A DNA stretch of 64,000 nucleotides, taken from contig NZ_CP106735.1 in NCBI RefSeq assembly GCF_025639805.1, positions 186,001 to 250,000 of the forward strand, written 5' to 3'. The position numbers and the translations under genes are program-made. Under the pieces are notes generated by a model. That model was not told the origin of the DNA. It worked only from the letters and a program-made list of their open reading frames with translations, and did no database searches. The first letter of the stretch is position 1; each line of letters begins with the position of its first letter. The stretch is from Reichenbachiella carrageenanivorans. GTDB taxonomy: Bacteria > Bacteroidota > Bacteroidia > Cytophagales > Cyclobacteriaceae. This document shows, one piece after another, positions 33,970 to 43,087 of the stretch.

Positions 33970-35724
33970 TTATTCAGCAGGCAATAGATCCAGTCCCAAT
34001 TCATCCAATTGCTCTCTAGCAATCGGAGAAGGCGACTCTATCATCACATCGCGCGCAGAAGTATTTTTAGGAAAAGCTATAAAATCTCTGATAGAGTCTG
34101 AGCCTCCAAACATAGAACATAATCTATCAAATCCAAAAGCAATCCCACCATGTGGAGGTGCTCCGTACTCAAAAGCATCCATCAAGAATCCAAATTGTGC
34201 TCTTGCTTCTTCATCAGAAAAGCCTAAGTGTTTGAACATCATGGCCTGCGTATCTCTGTCGTGTATTCTAATCGACCCTCCGCCAATTTCCACTCCATTG
34301 ATTACTAAATCATACGCATTGGCATGTACTTTTCCTGGATCTGTATCCAACAAGGGAATCTCTTCTGGCTTAGGTGAAGTAAATGGATGGTGCATCGCAT
34401 GATATCGCTCGCTATCCTCATCCCACTCTAGCAACGGAAAGTCCAATACCCAAAGAGGCTTGAAATTCATTGGATCTCTCAGCTCCAAGAGATCTCCCAT
34501 GTGCAATCTAAGTTCACACATTTGTTTTCTTGTTGCATTGAGCTCGCCTGACAATACCAAAATCAAATCACCTGGCTTAGCACCAGCCTTATCAGCCCAT
34601 GCTTTCAAATCTTCTTGCGAATAAAATTTATCTACAGACGATTTGAAAGTACCATCCGCATTACATTTTACATGCACCAATCCTTTGGCACCTACTTGTG
34701 GTCGCTTCACAAAGTCGGTCAATGCATCGAGTTGCTTACGTGTAAACTCTGCACAACCTTCGGCACAAATACCCACTACCAACTCAGCCTGATCAAACAC
34801 ATTGAATCCTTTGTTTTGCGCTACGTCGTTGAGCTCTACGAATGGCATGCCGAATCTTACGTCTGGCTTGTCCGATCCGTACAATCTCATGGCATCGTCG
34901 TACTGCATGTGTACAAACTCACCCACTTCTACGTTGAGTGCCTCTCTGAACAAATGTCGAGTCAACCCTTCGAAGGTATTGAGGATATCTTCTTGAGTCA
35001 CAAACGACATTTCGCAGTCAATTTGTGTAAACTCTGGCTGACGATCGGCTCTTAGGTCTTCATCTCTAAAGCATTTCACAATTTGGAAATACCTATCAAA
35101 ACCAGATACCATAAGTAATTGCTTAAAAGTCTGAGGTGACTGTGGCAAGGCATAAAATTCGCCTTTATTCACACGAGATGGCACCACAAAATCTCTAGCA
35201 CCTTCTGGTGTAGACTTGATCAAAACAGGAGTTTCTACCTCCATAAACTCCTGAGCAGACAGATACGAACGCGTAGCTTGCAGCATCTTGTGACGCAGCA
35301 TCAACTTTTCGCGCACTTCGTCTCTTCTCAAGTCGAGGTATCTATATTTCATTCGGAGCTCTTCACCTCCATCAGTATCGTTGTCTATAATGAATGGAGG
35401 AACTTTTGAAGGGTTCAATACCTCCAACTCGCTCACTTGTATTTCTATTTCTCCCGTAGGGATTTTATCATTTTTCGCATAGCGTTCTACTACTTGACCT
35501 GTAGCCTTGAGTACAAACTCACGACCTACAGACTTCGCTTTTTCCACTATTTCAGTGGCTGTTTTACCCTCTTCGAATATGAGCTGAGTCATGCCATATC
35601 GATCGCGCAAGTCGACCCAAACCATTCCTCCTTTGTCGCGTACTTTTTGCACCCATCCACAAAGTGTCACTTCTTTACCGGCGTCCGCCAACCTCAATTC
35701 GCCACAAGTCTGTGTTCTCAGCAT
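33970..35724 (-). CDS. aspS: Aspartate--tRNA ligase
   Basis: 584 residues from the ATG at 35724. The N-terminal OB fold ([25 protein letters not shown] split at WVD) is followed by the class II core: RYLDLRRDE is motif 1, [18 protein letters not shown] is motif 2, GIAFGFDRL is motif 3, and a GAD-type insertion domain lies between. This is the bacterial-type AspRS. Because GatC is present, the AspRS could be non-discriminating, but I cannot decide that from the sequence. It is transcribed with the Omp85-like gene. Confidence 0.96.
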   Translation of the reverse strand: MLRTQTCGELRLADAGKEVTLCGWVQKVRDKGGMVWVDLRDRYGMTQLIFEEGKTATEIVEKAKSVGREFVLKATGQVVERYAKNDKIPTGEIEIQVSELEVLNPSKVPPFIIDNDTDGGEELRMKYRYLDLRRDEVREKLMLRHKMLQATRSYLSAQEFMEVETPVLIKSTPEGARDFVVPSRVNKGEFYALPQSPQTFKQLLMVSGFDRYFQIVKCFRDEDLRADRQPEFTQIDCEMSFVTQEDILNTFEGLTRHLFREALNVEVGEFVHMQYDDAMRLYGSDKPDVRFGMPFVELNDVAQNKGFNVFDQAELVVGICAEGCAEFTRKQLDALTDFVKRPQVGAKGLVHVKCNADGTFKSSVDKFYSQEDLKAWADKAGAKPGDLILVLSGELNATRKQMCELRLHMGDLLELRDPMNFKPLWVLDFPLLEWDEDSERYHAMHHPFTSPKPEEIPLLDTDPGKVHANAYDLVINGVEIGGGSIRIHDRDTQAMMFKHLGFSDEEARAQFGFLMDAFEYGAPPHGGIAFGFDRLCSMFGGSDSIRDFIAFPKNTSARDVMIESPSPIAREQLDELGLDLLPAE

Positions 35725-35753
35725 AATAAATTGTATTATAAAAAATGAAGGCG

Positions 35754-35761
35754 CAAATTTA
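35754..35761 (-). promoter_or_regulatory. Likely -7 element of aspS
   Basis: On the minus strand TAAATTTG (35761-35754) matches TAnnTTTG exactly, 29 bases before the aspS ATG. No -33 TTTG at 19 bases. Confidence 0.4.
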
Positions 35762-35838
35762 ATCATTGTGTTGTTTTGGGCTTCATCACTAGGTAGTTTA
35801 ATTTTGATTTTTCACTAGCTTTAAAAAATTCGTAAATC

Positions 35839-36393
35839 ATGGGCGTTATTTTATTTCTCAGTTTAATATTTTCCAATTTTCAATCTGATAATTTGACGAA
35901 AGTCAATGTAACAGAGGAGATTAATATGATGATCCCTTCGGACTTTCGTCTGATGACCGACGACGAAATGGCCAGTCGCTACTTTACTACAAAAAAACCT
36001 GTGGCTATCTATACCGACCAAACCGTAATGGTAGACCTCGGCATTAACCAAAGCGCAACAGAGTGGATTGTGGATGACCTTGAAATCATGGTGAGTTTTC
36101 AAAAGTCCAATATCTATAATTTCTACGACGACATAGAAATGATAGACCAAGGGATCAAAGAGGTAGATGGTAAAAAAGCCGCTTATTTCGAATTTATTTC
36201 TACAGTGAAGCCTGAAGGCAAATCCTTTCGCTCACAAAGCCCTGTAAAAAAATACACCTATATCCAATACATGATCGTAGGCGAGCACTCTTGGGTATTC
36301 AATTTTTCTAGTCCTGTACAGTTGCAAAGTATCTGGCAACCTCAAGTAATCAATATTATGAATAGTGTAATATTTCTTAAAAAGAAGAAATGA
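35839..36393 (+). CDS. Exported protein of unknown function
   Basis: 184 residues with a short signal peptide (about 1-16) and a mature part of alternating strands: VTEEINMMIPSDFRLMTDDEM, quoted in part, followed by a DLGINQSATEW region and KKAAYFEFISTV. The layout (a membrane-proximal strand, F-R-L-M-T-D-D-E-M helix, and a final helix) recalls PsbP/Mog1-like folds, but I do not recognise a family with confidence. Its stop overlaps the tadA start by 4 bases (ATGA), so it is coupled to the deaminase gene. Confidence 0.65.
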   Translation: MGVILFLSLIFSNFQSDNLTKVNVTEEINMMIPSDFRLMTDDEMASRYFTTKKPVAIYTDQTVMVDLGINQSATEWIVDDLEIMVSFQKSNIYNFYDDIEMIDQGIKEVDGKKAAYFEFISTVKPEGKSFRSQSPVKKYTYIQYMIVGEHSWVFNFSSPVQLQSIWQPQVINIMNSVIFLKKKK

Positions 36394-36845
36394 TACCAGG
36401 TCTACACAGCGATGAGGCCTTCATGAAAGAAGCTCTCAAACAAGCACAATACGCTTTTGATGAAAATGAAGTACCTGTAGGTGCTGTAGTCGTATGTGAC
36501 AACAAAATTATATCTAGAGCCTACAACCAAGTGGAAAAGCTCAATGACGTGACTGCCCATGCTGAGGTGCTAGCCATTACTGCCGCAGAAAATTATCTGG
36601 GCACCAAATATCTGACAGGCTGCAAACTCTATGTAACACTAGAACCATGCACCATGTGTGCTGGTGCTACCTACTGGTCGCAACTCGATGCAGTGATCTA
36701 TGGCGCTAGCGATCCTAAGCGTGGCTATACGGCACTCGCCCCAAAAGCCCTCCACCCAAAAGCAAAAGTCACTCACGGTGTATTAGCAGAAGCTTGCAGC
36801 CAGCTCGTGACAGACTTCTTTGCTCGCATGCGAAATAAGGGCTGA
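36390..36845 (+). CDS. tadA: tRNA-specific adenosine deaminase-type nucleoside deaminase
   Basis: 151 residues. Zinc-site residues are H57 and E59 in TAHAEVLAI and C87/C90 in EPCTMCAGA, the cytidine/deoxycytidylate deaminase signature in its TadA form; VPVGAVVV near the start and GASDPKRGY also fit TadA. It converts A34 to inosine in tRNA(Arg). Length and motifs favour TadA over guanine deaminase. Coupled to the upstream exported protein by a 4-base overlap. Confidence 0.9.
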   Translation: MIPGLHSDEAFMKEALKQAQYAFDENEVPVGAVVVCDNKIISRAYNQVEKLNDVTAHAEVLAITAAENYLGTKYLTGCKLYVTLEPCTMCAGATYWSQLDAVIYGASDPKRGYTALAPKALHPKAKVTHGVLAEACSQLVTDFFARMRNKG

Positions 36846-36914
36846 TAAATCCAAGGAAAATTGTAACCACCGTGATACTTCTTACGATTAGGGAAGAAGT
36901 ACAACCTTGAATAT

Positions 36915-37430
36915 ATGATTACAAGAACGAAGTGGTTTGACCGAACTTTCGAACCCATTGCAGACAACTCCCTCCTTTTCGACATTATAGAACGCCTCGA
37001 AGGCACCGGCCTACGCATCGAACATAAACTCCACAACAGCGGCAGTGCCTATTTCCAGTCGTCGACCAAGCACAAATGGTCGATCAAAAAGCAAATTGGT
37101 CATTTGGGAGACGTAGAACCTCTGTGGCTAGAACGAATCAAACAAATCAAAGCTGGAGAAACCAGCCTAAAAGCAGCAGACCCCACCAACCGAAAAACAG
37201 ACGAAGCGGCGCATGATAACAAAAAAGTGAAAGACTTGATTTCGGAGTTTAGCAGGCTACGCAGTAAGCTTATCGCAGAATTGCGAGTCAGCACCGCCGA
37301 CCAGCTCAACCATGCCGCCACACACCCTCGTACTGGTCATCAGATGAAACTAGTAGACTTGGCTTACTTCGTAGCAGAGCACGACGATCACCATCTGGCC
37401 ACCATTCACGACATGTTGATTGGAGATTGA
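36915..37430 (+). CDS. DinB-superfamily protein
   Basis: 171 residues, four-helix bundle type. Likely metal ligands are the His in WSIKKQIGHLGDVEP and the His residues of VAEHDDHHLATIHD near the C-terminus, in the usual DinB/YfiT positions. Members include thiol-dependent transferases and many of unknown function. Single gene; the TetR operator lies directly after its stop. Confidence 0.85.
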   Translation: MITRTKWFDRTFEPIADNSLLFDIIERLEGTGLRIEHKLHNSGSAYFQSSTKHKWSIKKQIGHLGDVEPLWLERIKQIKAGETSLKAADPTNRKTDEAAHDNKKVKDLISEFSRLRSKLIAELRVSTADQLNHAATHPRTGHQMKLVDLAYFVAEHDDHHLATIHDMLIGD

Positions 37431-37436
37431 TTTTTA

Positions 37437-37450
37437 ATACCGATTGGTAT
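37437..37450. promoter_or_regulatory. 14-bp palindrome upstream of the TetR gene (probable operator)
   Basis: ATACC-GATT-GGTAT, 35 bases before the tetR-type ATG. An identical 14-mer lies before the adjacent hydrolase gene at 38100. The shared site strongly suggests autoregulation and control of the hydrolase by this TetR protein. Confidence 0.75.
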
Positions 37451-37484
37451 ATTTTAAATCTTATTTGATTATCATTGCTTCGCT

Positions 37485-38081
37485 ATGTTGACAAAAGCCG
37501 AAAAAACAACACAATTCATTTTAGAAAAGGTAGGCCCTTATTTCAATAAACACGGCTACACAGGTACGAGTCTATCGGCCATCACGGAAGCTACAGGCCT
37601 CACCAAGGGTGCAATTTACGGCAACTTCAAAGACAAGGAAGACTTGGCTCTACAAGCCTTCAACTACAATATCCGAAGAGCCATGAGCATCTTGCGTGAA
37701 CGAATGAGTATGGAAGCAGATGGTCTAACTAAGCTCAAAGAGATCACAAGGTTTTTCAGAAAATACTATGCCACCGAAAAACTTTACGGAGGCTGTCCAA
37801 TGATCAATGTAGGTATCGACTCTCTCAATCACAACAACACCCTATATAAAAGAGTAGTCGAAGTGATGAATAAACTGATTCAAAATATTGCCGACATCAT
37901 AGAACAAGCCAAACAAGAAGGTACTATAAAACCCAATATTGACTCGCTAAAATTTGCCAATAAAATCTATGCACAAATACAGGGGGGCATATTCATAACC
38001 AGCATGCTAAAGAATGAGAGCCACCTAACCGAACTGATGAACCACATCGATCATATGATTGATACAGAAATGATTAAATAA
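37485..38081 (+). CDS. TetR/AcrR-family transcriptional regulator
   Basis: 198 residues. The N-terminal DNA-binding domain has the TetR pattern: FNKHGYTGTSLSAITEATGL is the helix-turn-helix entry and TKGAIYGNFKDKEDLAL the recognition helix. A ligand domain with GGCPMINVGIDS and a C-terminal dimer helix follows, as in the AcrR/YxaF-like branch. Identical palindromes flank the gene on both sides, before its own start and before the hydrolase start, so it probably represses both. Confidence 0.93.
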   Translation: MLTKAEKTTQFILEKVGPYFNKHGYTGTSLSAITEATGLTKGAIYGNFKDKEDLALQAFNYNIRRAMSILRERMSMEADGLTKLKEITRFFRKYYATEKLYGGCPMINVGIDSLNHNNTLYKRVVEVMNKLIQNIADIIEQAKQEGTIKPNIDSLKFANKIYAQIQGGIFITSMLKNESHLTELMNHIDHMIDTEMIK

Positions 38082-38099
38082 AAAAATTTACCCAAACAT

Positions 38100-38113
38100 A
38101 TACCGATTGGTAT
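38100..38113. promoter_or_regulatory. 14-bp palindrome upstream of the hydrolase gene (probable TetR operator)
   Basis: ATACC-GATT-GGTAT, identical to the copy at 37437, ending 24 bases before the hydrolase ATG at 38138, a position suited to block RNA polymerase. Confidence 0.75.
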
Positions 38114-38137
38114 TTTTTATTACCAGACAGATAACTC

Positions 38138-39016
38138 ATGAAAAAATTGATCCAGCTTTATTTCCGTTTCCTCTCCTCATTGTCACCTAAACTTGCAGCG
38201 AATCAAGCCTTCGAACTCTTTCAGAAACCACTGAATAAAAAAATTCGCAAAAAAGAACTTCCATTTTATGAGACAGCCAAGTCTTTCTCCCTCAAACACC
38301 AGCAAGAAGATATTCAATGCTATGAGCTGGGCGACCCCACCCATCCACTGGTACTGATGGTACATGGTTGGGAGTCTAATGCGGCTAGTCTTTCTGCTAT
38401 CGCCACCCCATTGGCAGAGGCCGGTCATCACGTGATACTATTCAATTTGCCTGCTCACGGCTACTCCAAGCTCAAGAAAACCAACATTAAAAGATGTAAG
38501 GATGTTTTTTTAGCTGTTGTGGCTCACCTCCAGCCTAAAGGTCGTTTTTCGATAATATCACATTCCTTTGGCTCTGCAGTTACTTCATTTGCCCTATCTA
38601 AAAGCTCCTATGCCGTCGATCAGCTGATATTCTTAACAAGCCCCAATGAAATCACAAACATCTTTAAGGAATTTGCAAACTTCATAGGCTTAAGCCAAAA
38701 GTCATTTCATCACCTATGCCGCAAAGCAGAAGCTATCCTACACGAGCCACTAGATCACCTCAAAGTAGAGGGACTTGGCAACAAAATAGATTACCAAAAT
38801 CTACTGATCATTCATGACAAGGATGACAAAATCATCCCTAAATCTAACGCCGAAGAAATAACCAAACAATGGGCTAACGCTGACTTGAAACTGATCGAAA
38901 AAACCGGTCACTATAAGATGCTCTGGAATGACCAAGTGATCGACCATATCGTCTGGAGTCTAACAAAGAACAAGGAAGAGCATTTGAAAAAAATGATCTA
39001 TGCCACAGCTTTTTAA
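38138..39016 (+). CDS. Alpha/beta hydrolase under TetR control
   Basis: 292 residues. After a basic, membrane-peripheral N-terminus comes an alpha/beta-hydrolase fold: LMVHGWESNAASL holds the oxyanion HGW, the nucleophile elbow is ISHSFGSAV (S-x-S-x-G instead of G-x-S-x-G), the acid is expected in IIHDKDDKIIP and the His in EKTGHYKML. The substrate is unknown. It follows the TetR gene by 56 bases, with the second palindrome between them, so it is probably induced by an effector of that regulator. Confidence 0.9.
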   Translation: MKKLIQLYFRFLSSLSPKLAANQAFELFQKPLNKKIRKKELPFYETAKSFSLKHQQEDIQCYELGDPTHPLVLMVHGWESNAASLSAIATPLAEAGHHVILFNLPAHGYSKLKKTNIKRCKDVFLAVVAHLQPKGRFSIISHSFGSAVTSFALSKSSYAVDQLIFLTSPNEITNIFKEFANFIGLSQKSFHHLCRKAEAILHEPLDHLKVEGLGNKIDYQNLLIIHDKDDKIIPKSNAEEITKQWANADLKLIEKTGHYKMLWNDQVIDHIVWSLTKNKEEHLKKMIYATAF

Positions 39017-39050
39017 CACATTAAAATAAACGGAATTTGGCTTTACATAC

Positions 39051-39088
39051 CGGTCAAAAAATACTCACTATTGAGTATTTTTTGACCG
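39051..39088. terminator. Long inverted repeat after the hydrolase gene (bidirectional terminator)
   Basis: A perfect 17-bp inverted repeat, CGGTCAAAAAATACTCA with TGAGTATTTTTTGACCG, loop CTAT. The inner stem ATACTCA/TGAGTAT has an A-run before and a T-run after, so it can end transcripts in either direction; the outer GC-rich pairs lengthen it. Confidence 0.6.
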
Positions 39089-39180
39089 CAAGATTTCAAA
39101 TCAGACATAGAATTTTGCATACCGAATGCTACTTAATAACTTGTAGTAAAATAATCCTAATTATTATGTCTTTATCCACA

Positions 39181-40869
39181 ATGAAAACTTTCATCACCAG
39201 CACACTCTTGTTCTTAGCAATCACTACAATACAAGCACAGCAGCAAGAATTCAATCAGCTATTTAATGAACTAGAAAGTGCCATTGGCTTAGTAGAAACC
39301 AGCAAATACAAATACGAACCTGAGTTACTATTCGAGCACACCAGTGTGATCAAATACAGCTATACCAAAACCAGTCTCAAAGGCACTGTAAACACGTACG
39401 CTTATGAGTTGAACATTGCAGATATAGACCCCTATACCGTTCGAGAAAGTACCGAAAAAGATCTGATCGTTGTAAATATCAAAATCAAAAACAGTCAGGA
39501 TTTGATTAAAACTTTCGAAGATCAGGAAGTAAAATCCTATACCGAAGAGCTACAAATCGTAGCCGCCAACATAGACAATGCCCGAAAGATTCGAAGTATT
39601 ATAGAAAAGGCCATTCCACTGGCCGAAAAAATCATGCTCAACAAACTGAGCCTTTCTAACTATGACGAAATGCTGACATGGCTTACCGCCAATGTCAAAG
39701 ATGCCACATACGCCGACGAATCGTACGCACAAGCCATGCAACCAGACCCTACATATGCGGGCAAGGTGAATTTAAGCATCGTAGAAACTGGCAAATCGAC
39801 TAAGCAGTCCGATTACTCATTCAATCTCGCAGACATCAATGTAAATACGGTGCGTTTCGATATCAGTGGATCTGAATTTGGATTAGAGTTTGAAACCAAG
39901 CGTAAACACAATTTGATCAAATACATTGAAGACGGTGAATCAAAGCCATTCATCAACGACCTCGTGATCAAAACCAATAATGTAGAAGAAGCCAGAGATT
40001 TACTAACTGTACTAACACTCATCATTCCCGAAGCGGAGAAGCAAGTAGAAGCCTCTTTCCCTGTATTTGGCAACCAAACTGAGACACTCAACGCCGTATC
40101 TAAAAACACCAAAGCACTGACCTACGGCAGCGATACCTACGAACAAACTTTCAACGCCGACTGTCTAGCTGAATATGTGATTACAGAAATATCTGAAAGC
40201 AAATCCGAAAAAACACAATACAACTTCAACTGGATCGACATCAACGACAAAGTGATCGACTACAAAATCAGCGGTTCTAAAATGTACATCGAACTCATCA
40301 CCAATAAAAAACAGAAACTCATAAAAGTGCTGGAAGATGGTGAGCTAGAGCCTTACGACGAGACGTTTAAACTCTACTGTGAAGATGCTGAGAATGCAAG
40401 GCGTCTACAGTATACCATCAAACAAACGATCGAAAAATGCAGACAAAACTACCAAGCAGAGGTACCTAACGAAGGTTTAAAAGCCAAAATAGACTGGCTA
40501 ACTGGCGCAGTAAAAGAGGTAAGAGAAGGAGACGAAACATATAGTCAAACGCTAACGCTTGTAGAAGATGACAACCTAGAGAAGTTCAAATTTACTAAAC
40601 TGGAAATAGACGAAAAGGGCAGCACCGAATACATTTACGAACTCAACTTCGCCGATCTCAATGAGCGAAATATTGATTTTGATGTATCAAGCAGGTCTAT
40701 TTCTGTGAAAATAGAAACTAATTTCAAAGAGAAGATCATCAAAAACTACAAAGACGGAGAAATTCAGAATTACGAAGATGAGCTCACCATCCATGCCAAT
40801 AATATAGAAGAATCTAGAAATTTGATTAAAGCCTTGGTAGACATCGTGACGCTAACCAAAGGCAAGTAA
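39181..40869 (+). CDS. Exported protein with four tandem repeats
   Basis: 562 residues from the ATG at 39181 (signal peptide about 1-19, ending IQAQ; an ATG at 39166 is possible). The mature part is four repeats of about 125-140 residues, starting near 22, 164, 303 and 439. Each has Y-x-x-x-F/L-N-x-A-D-I/L-N (YSFNLADIN, YNFNWIDIN, YELNFADLN), a second strand block, and (L/I)IK-x4-DGE followed by ANNIEEAR-like helices. No enzyme motif, Cys pair or lipobox is visible. I do not recognise the family. Periplasmic or surface location is inferred from the signal peptide. Confidence 0.75.
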   Translation: MKTFITSTLLFLAITTIQAQQQEFNQLFNELESAIGLVETSKYKYEPELLFEHTSVIKYSYTKTSLKGTVNTYAYELNIADIDPYTVRESTEKDLIVVNIKIKNSQDLIKTFEDQEVKSYTEELQIVAANIDNARKIRSIIEKAIPLAEKIMLNKLSLSNYDEMLTWLTANVKDATYADESYAQAMQPDPTYAGKVNLSIVETGKSTKQSDYSFNLADINVNTVRFDISGSEFGLEFETKRKHNLIKYIEDGESKPFINDLVIKTNNVEEARDLLTVLTLIIPEAEKQVEASFPVFGNQTETLNAVSKNTKALTYGSDTYEQTFNADCLAEYVITEISESKSEKTQYNFNWIDINDKVIDYKISGSKMYIELITNKKQKLIKVLEDGELEPYDETFKLYCEDAENARRLQYTIKQTIEKCRQNYQAEVPNEGLKAKIDWLTGAVKEVREGDETYSQTLTLVEDDNLEKFKFTKLEIDEKGSTEYIYELNFADLNERNIDFDVSSRSISVKIETNFKEKIIKNYKDGEIQNYEDELTIHANNIEESRNLIKALVDIVTLTKGK

Positions 40870-40890
40870 TAAACTATCTCGATGTTTGGC

Positions 40891-41967
40891 TTACAGACCG
40901 AAACGGTACTGTAGGCCAGTCATTAAGAATCGCTGCGAATCAGCCACACCGTACTCTCCACGGACGGCCCATGTTTTGTTGATTTGAAAATTGAAACCGA
41001 ACTGAAACGTCCACGCCTGAATCATTTCCTTGTGGATAAAATAGTTGATATCAGTTGTAAATAGACCACTTTCATTTACTACAGTTTGTATCTTGCCCAA
41101 TGCGGCATTTTGAGCTTCTAGCTTTATTCGATTAGGATTCGCTGGCCCCCAGCCCTCGTCTATAATAGTCTGCTCGTTAGCTGCTATTTTGTCATCTACC
41201 CTTTGATTAAAAATACCATCTGCCTCAGGAAACACTTGATCCAAGCCAATTTCCCCGTGGTTGCCTTTGTCTCCAATAAAATCTCTATACATGGCACCTA
41301 TATACACCGCAATCAATCGGTCCTTCTTGGTTTTCGACAAGGCAAATCGGCGACCAACTCGAGTAGACAATGTGGCATAGGTCACCTGATCTTTCAATAA
41401 TTCAGTATTTGTTCTTGAAAAATTAACATCCGAACTCATAAAATAATTGTCGAACCCATAAATGAGCGTGGCTCCTCCTCCATAAGCTATCGCGTCAAAT
41501 TCGACTTTCGAGCTAAATTCTGGCATTTCCAAAATCACGTCTCCAGTAGCATCCGTCCATGTGGGCTTCAGGCTCACGCCTGTACTGCCTTCCACTTTTG
41601 AAAACAAACCATACACATTCAAAAAAGGTAAAATCCACGCATCACCCCTAAAATTGATCCCATTTGTAGTCGCAGTCACAGAGGTGAAATTCAAAGTTTC
41701 AGTATTGATAATCCCAGTTAAGTCCTGACCTGCTACTTGCAGCTCAAATTCTGTAATCTCCAAATCAATGAAAGCATTCACATAATGTGCACTCAAACCA
41801 AAAGGTAGCTGCATGAGATCGCCCATACCTCTCTCTATCACTTTGTCCGCCCAGATGGGCAATACATATGGATAAGCCGCCGTAGTCGTATCTTTCTCCA
41901 GCACTTGGGCAACAAGAGAGGAGGAAAGTAAAAACAGTAGTGAAGTGGTTAGTAGTATATGTTTCAT
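40891..41967 (-). CDS. Putative outer-membrane beta-barrel protein
   Basis: 358 residues from the ATG at 41967, with a signal peptide (about 1-20, ending LVAQ). The mature sequence consists of alternating amphipathic strands, ending with RFLMTGLQYRFGL, where the last strand ends in Y-x-F-x-x-like form typical of barrels. It resembles uncharacterised Bacteroidota outer-membrane proteins; no ligand is suggested. Probably in one transcript with the phospholipase/nuclease-like gene upstream, whose stop is 43 bases before this ATG. Confidence 0.65.
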   Translation of the reverse strand: MKHILLTTSLLFLLSSSLVAQVLEKDTTTAAYPYVLPIWADKVIERGMGDLMQLPFGLSAHYVNAFIDLEITEFELQVAGQDLTGIINTETLNFTSVTATTNGINFRGDAWILPFLNVYGLFSKVEGSTGVSLKPTWTDATGDVILEMPEFSSKVEFDAIAYGGGATLIYGFDNYFMSSDVNFSRTNTELLKDQVTYATLSTRVGRRFALSKTKKDRLIAVYIGAMYRDFIGDKGNHGEIGLDQVFPEADGIFNQRVDDKIAANEQTIIDEGWGPANPNRIKLEAQNAALGKIQTVVNESGLFTTDINYFIHKEMIQAWTFQFGFNFQINKTWAVRGEYGVADSQRFLMTGLQYRFGL

Positions 41968-42010
41968 TTGGCTATGTTTTTTTTGCGCAAAACTGCTCAA
42001 TTATTTCAAT

Positions 42011-42979
42011 TTAATTATGTTCCCTACTTTTAACTGTCCGTTTTTCCCATTCTTTTTTTTCTTCTTCAAGCTTTTTCTTCCCCTTTTCATCCAAGCCAAG
42101 TGCTTTGAGTTCATTCACATCTGGCTGACCAGCATCTACCCAGCAGGTAAACCAAATATCCCCAACCATCTTGATACTAGCTCTCATCCTGCGCTCTACC
42201 ATGCCATCGAGCATTTGATCATAAGCATGTGAATATTTTTGAGAATAGACCTTGATCGTAGTGTTTCCTCGTTCCTCATACGAATATTTTTTACTCTCCG
42301 AAAATCGCTTTGACAACTCCTTTTCAAAAAGCAAAACAGAATCCATAGCCAAATGTGCCTCTGTAACTGCCGCCCAAGCCCGCTCCTGCACATTGGCTAC
42401 ATACTCGGCTTTGCCCACAAAAAAATCATAATCGTCGGCATACAACTCGGGCAACCTCGACTCCCAAAAGCCATGTATACCATATTGGCCTGTCAGCTGG
42501 CCATTGTAGTTTTCAGTAGTGTGAAGTGGCACATTGCTATCGCCAATATAATGACCGATATCTGCCGAGTAGCGTAGTATACGGTCCAGATCACGCGCCT
42601 CAAACGCCTTCGTCAACTGATATTTCATCAAAGTGATATGCCAAGGCACAATGCCATAGGCCTGCAACGTATCTTCGGTATACTTCTCTACGGCGTCGAA
42701 CCAATTGTGCGGCACCACCTGCAATGCACTATCTCCATAAACATCTAGGTCGATATAATGTCTTGGTGCTTCCCCATCTACAGCATAGCGTCGCTGATCA
42801 GGGTTAATGGCATTCTCGGTGAGATAGACGATGTGCATTTTATAAAAACCAATCAACTCAGGAGGCATGGTGAAAACCGCCAAACGATTGATCCTACGAT
42901 GTGCATAAAACCCCCAACGATAGGAAGACAAACCCAAACTAGCAAAGACTAATACGAAGAGAAGAAGGTTCTTTTTCAA
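42011..42979 (-). CDS. Zinc-dependent phospholipase C / S1-P1 nuclease-like protein
   Basis: 322 residues if it starts at the TTG at 42979, which gives a clean signal peptide (MKKNLLLFVLVFASLG); no ATG is available there. The mature part starts with W-G-F-Y-A-H, the N-terminal Trp-containing zinc site of this superfamily, and continues with HYIDLD, HITLMK, the SADIGHYIGDSNVPLHT motif and GIHGFWESRLP, all known metal-ligand regions of the family. It should be a secreted phosphodiesterase acting on phospholipids or nucleic acid; which one cannot be decided. Confidence 0.85.
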   Translation of the reverse strand: MKKNLLLFVLVFASLGLSSYRWGFYAHRRINRLAVFTMPPELIGFYKMHIVYLTENAINPDQRRYAVDGEAPRHYIDLDVYGDSALQVVPHNWFDAVEKYTEDTLQAYGIVPWHITLMKYQLTKAFEARDLDRILRYSADIGHYIGDSNVPLHTTENYNGQLTGQYGIHGFWESRLPELYADDYDFFVGKAEYVANVQERAWAAVTEAHLAMDSVLLFEKELSKRFSESKKYSYEERGNTTIKVYSQKYSHAYDQMLDGMVERRMRASIKMVGDIWFTCWVDAGQPDVNELKALGLDEKGKKKLEEEKKEWEKRTVKSREHN

Positions 42980-43087
42980 GGGAGTATAGTGATTTTGTAC
43001 ATATATGAGCAACTAAAATAAAAAGACTTTCATAGTATAATTATTTACCGACCTATTAATTTTCAGTTTAGAAAGCAATACCCCTAT

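Noticed and set aside
33564..34402. Plus-strand frames of 151 and 175 codons
   Set aside because: Antisense to the Omp85-like gene and the end of aspS; both of those are well supported.
34615..35055. 146-codon plus-strand frame
   Set aside because: Antisense shadow of aspS.
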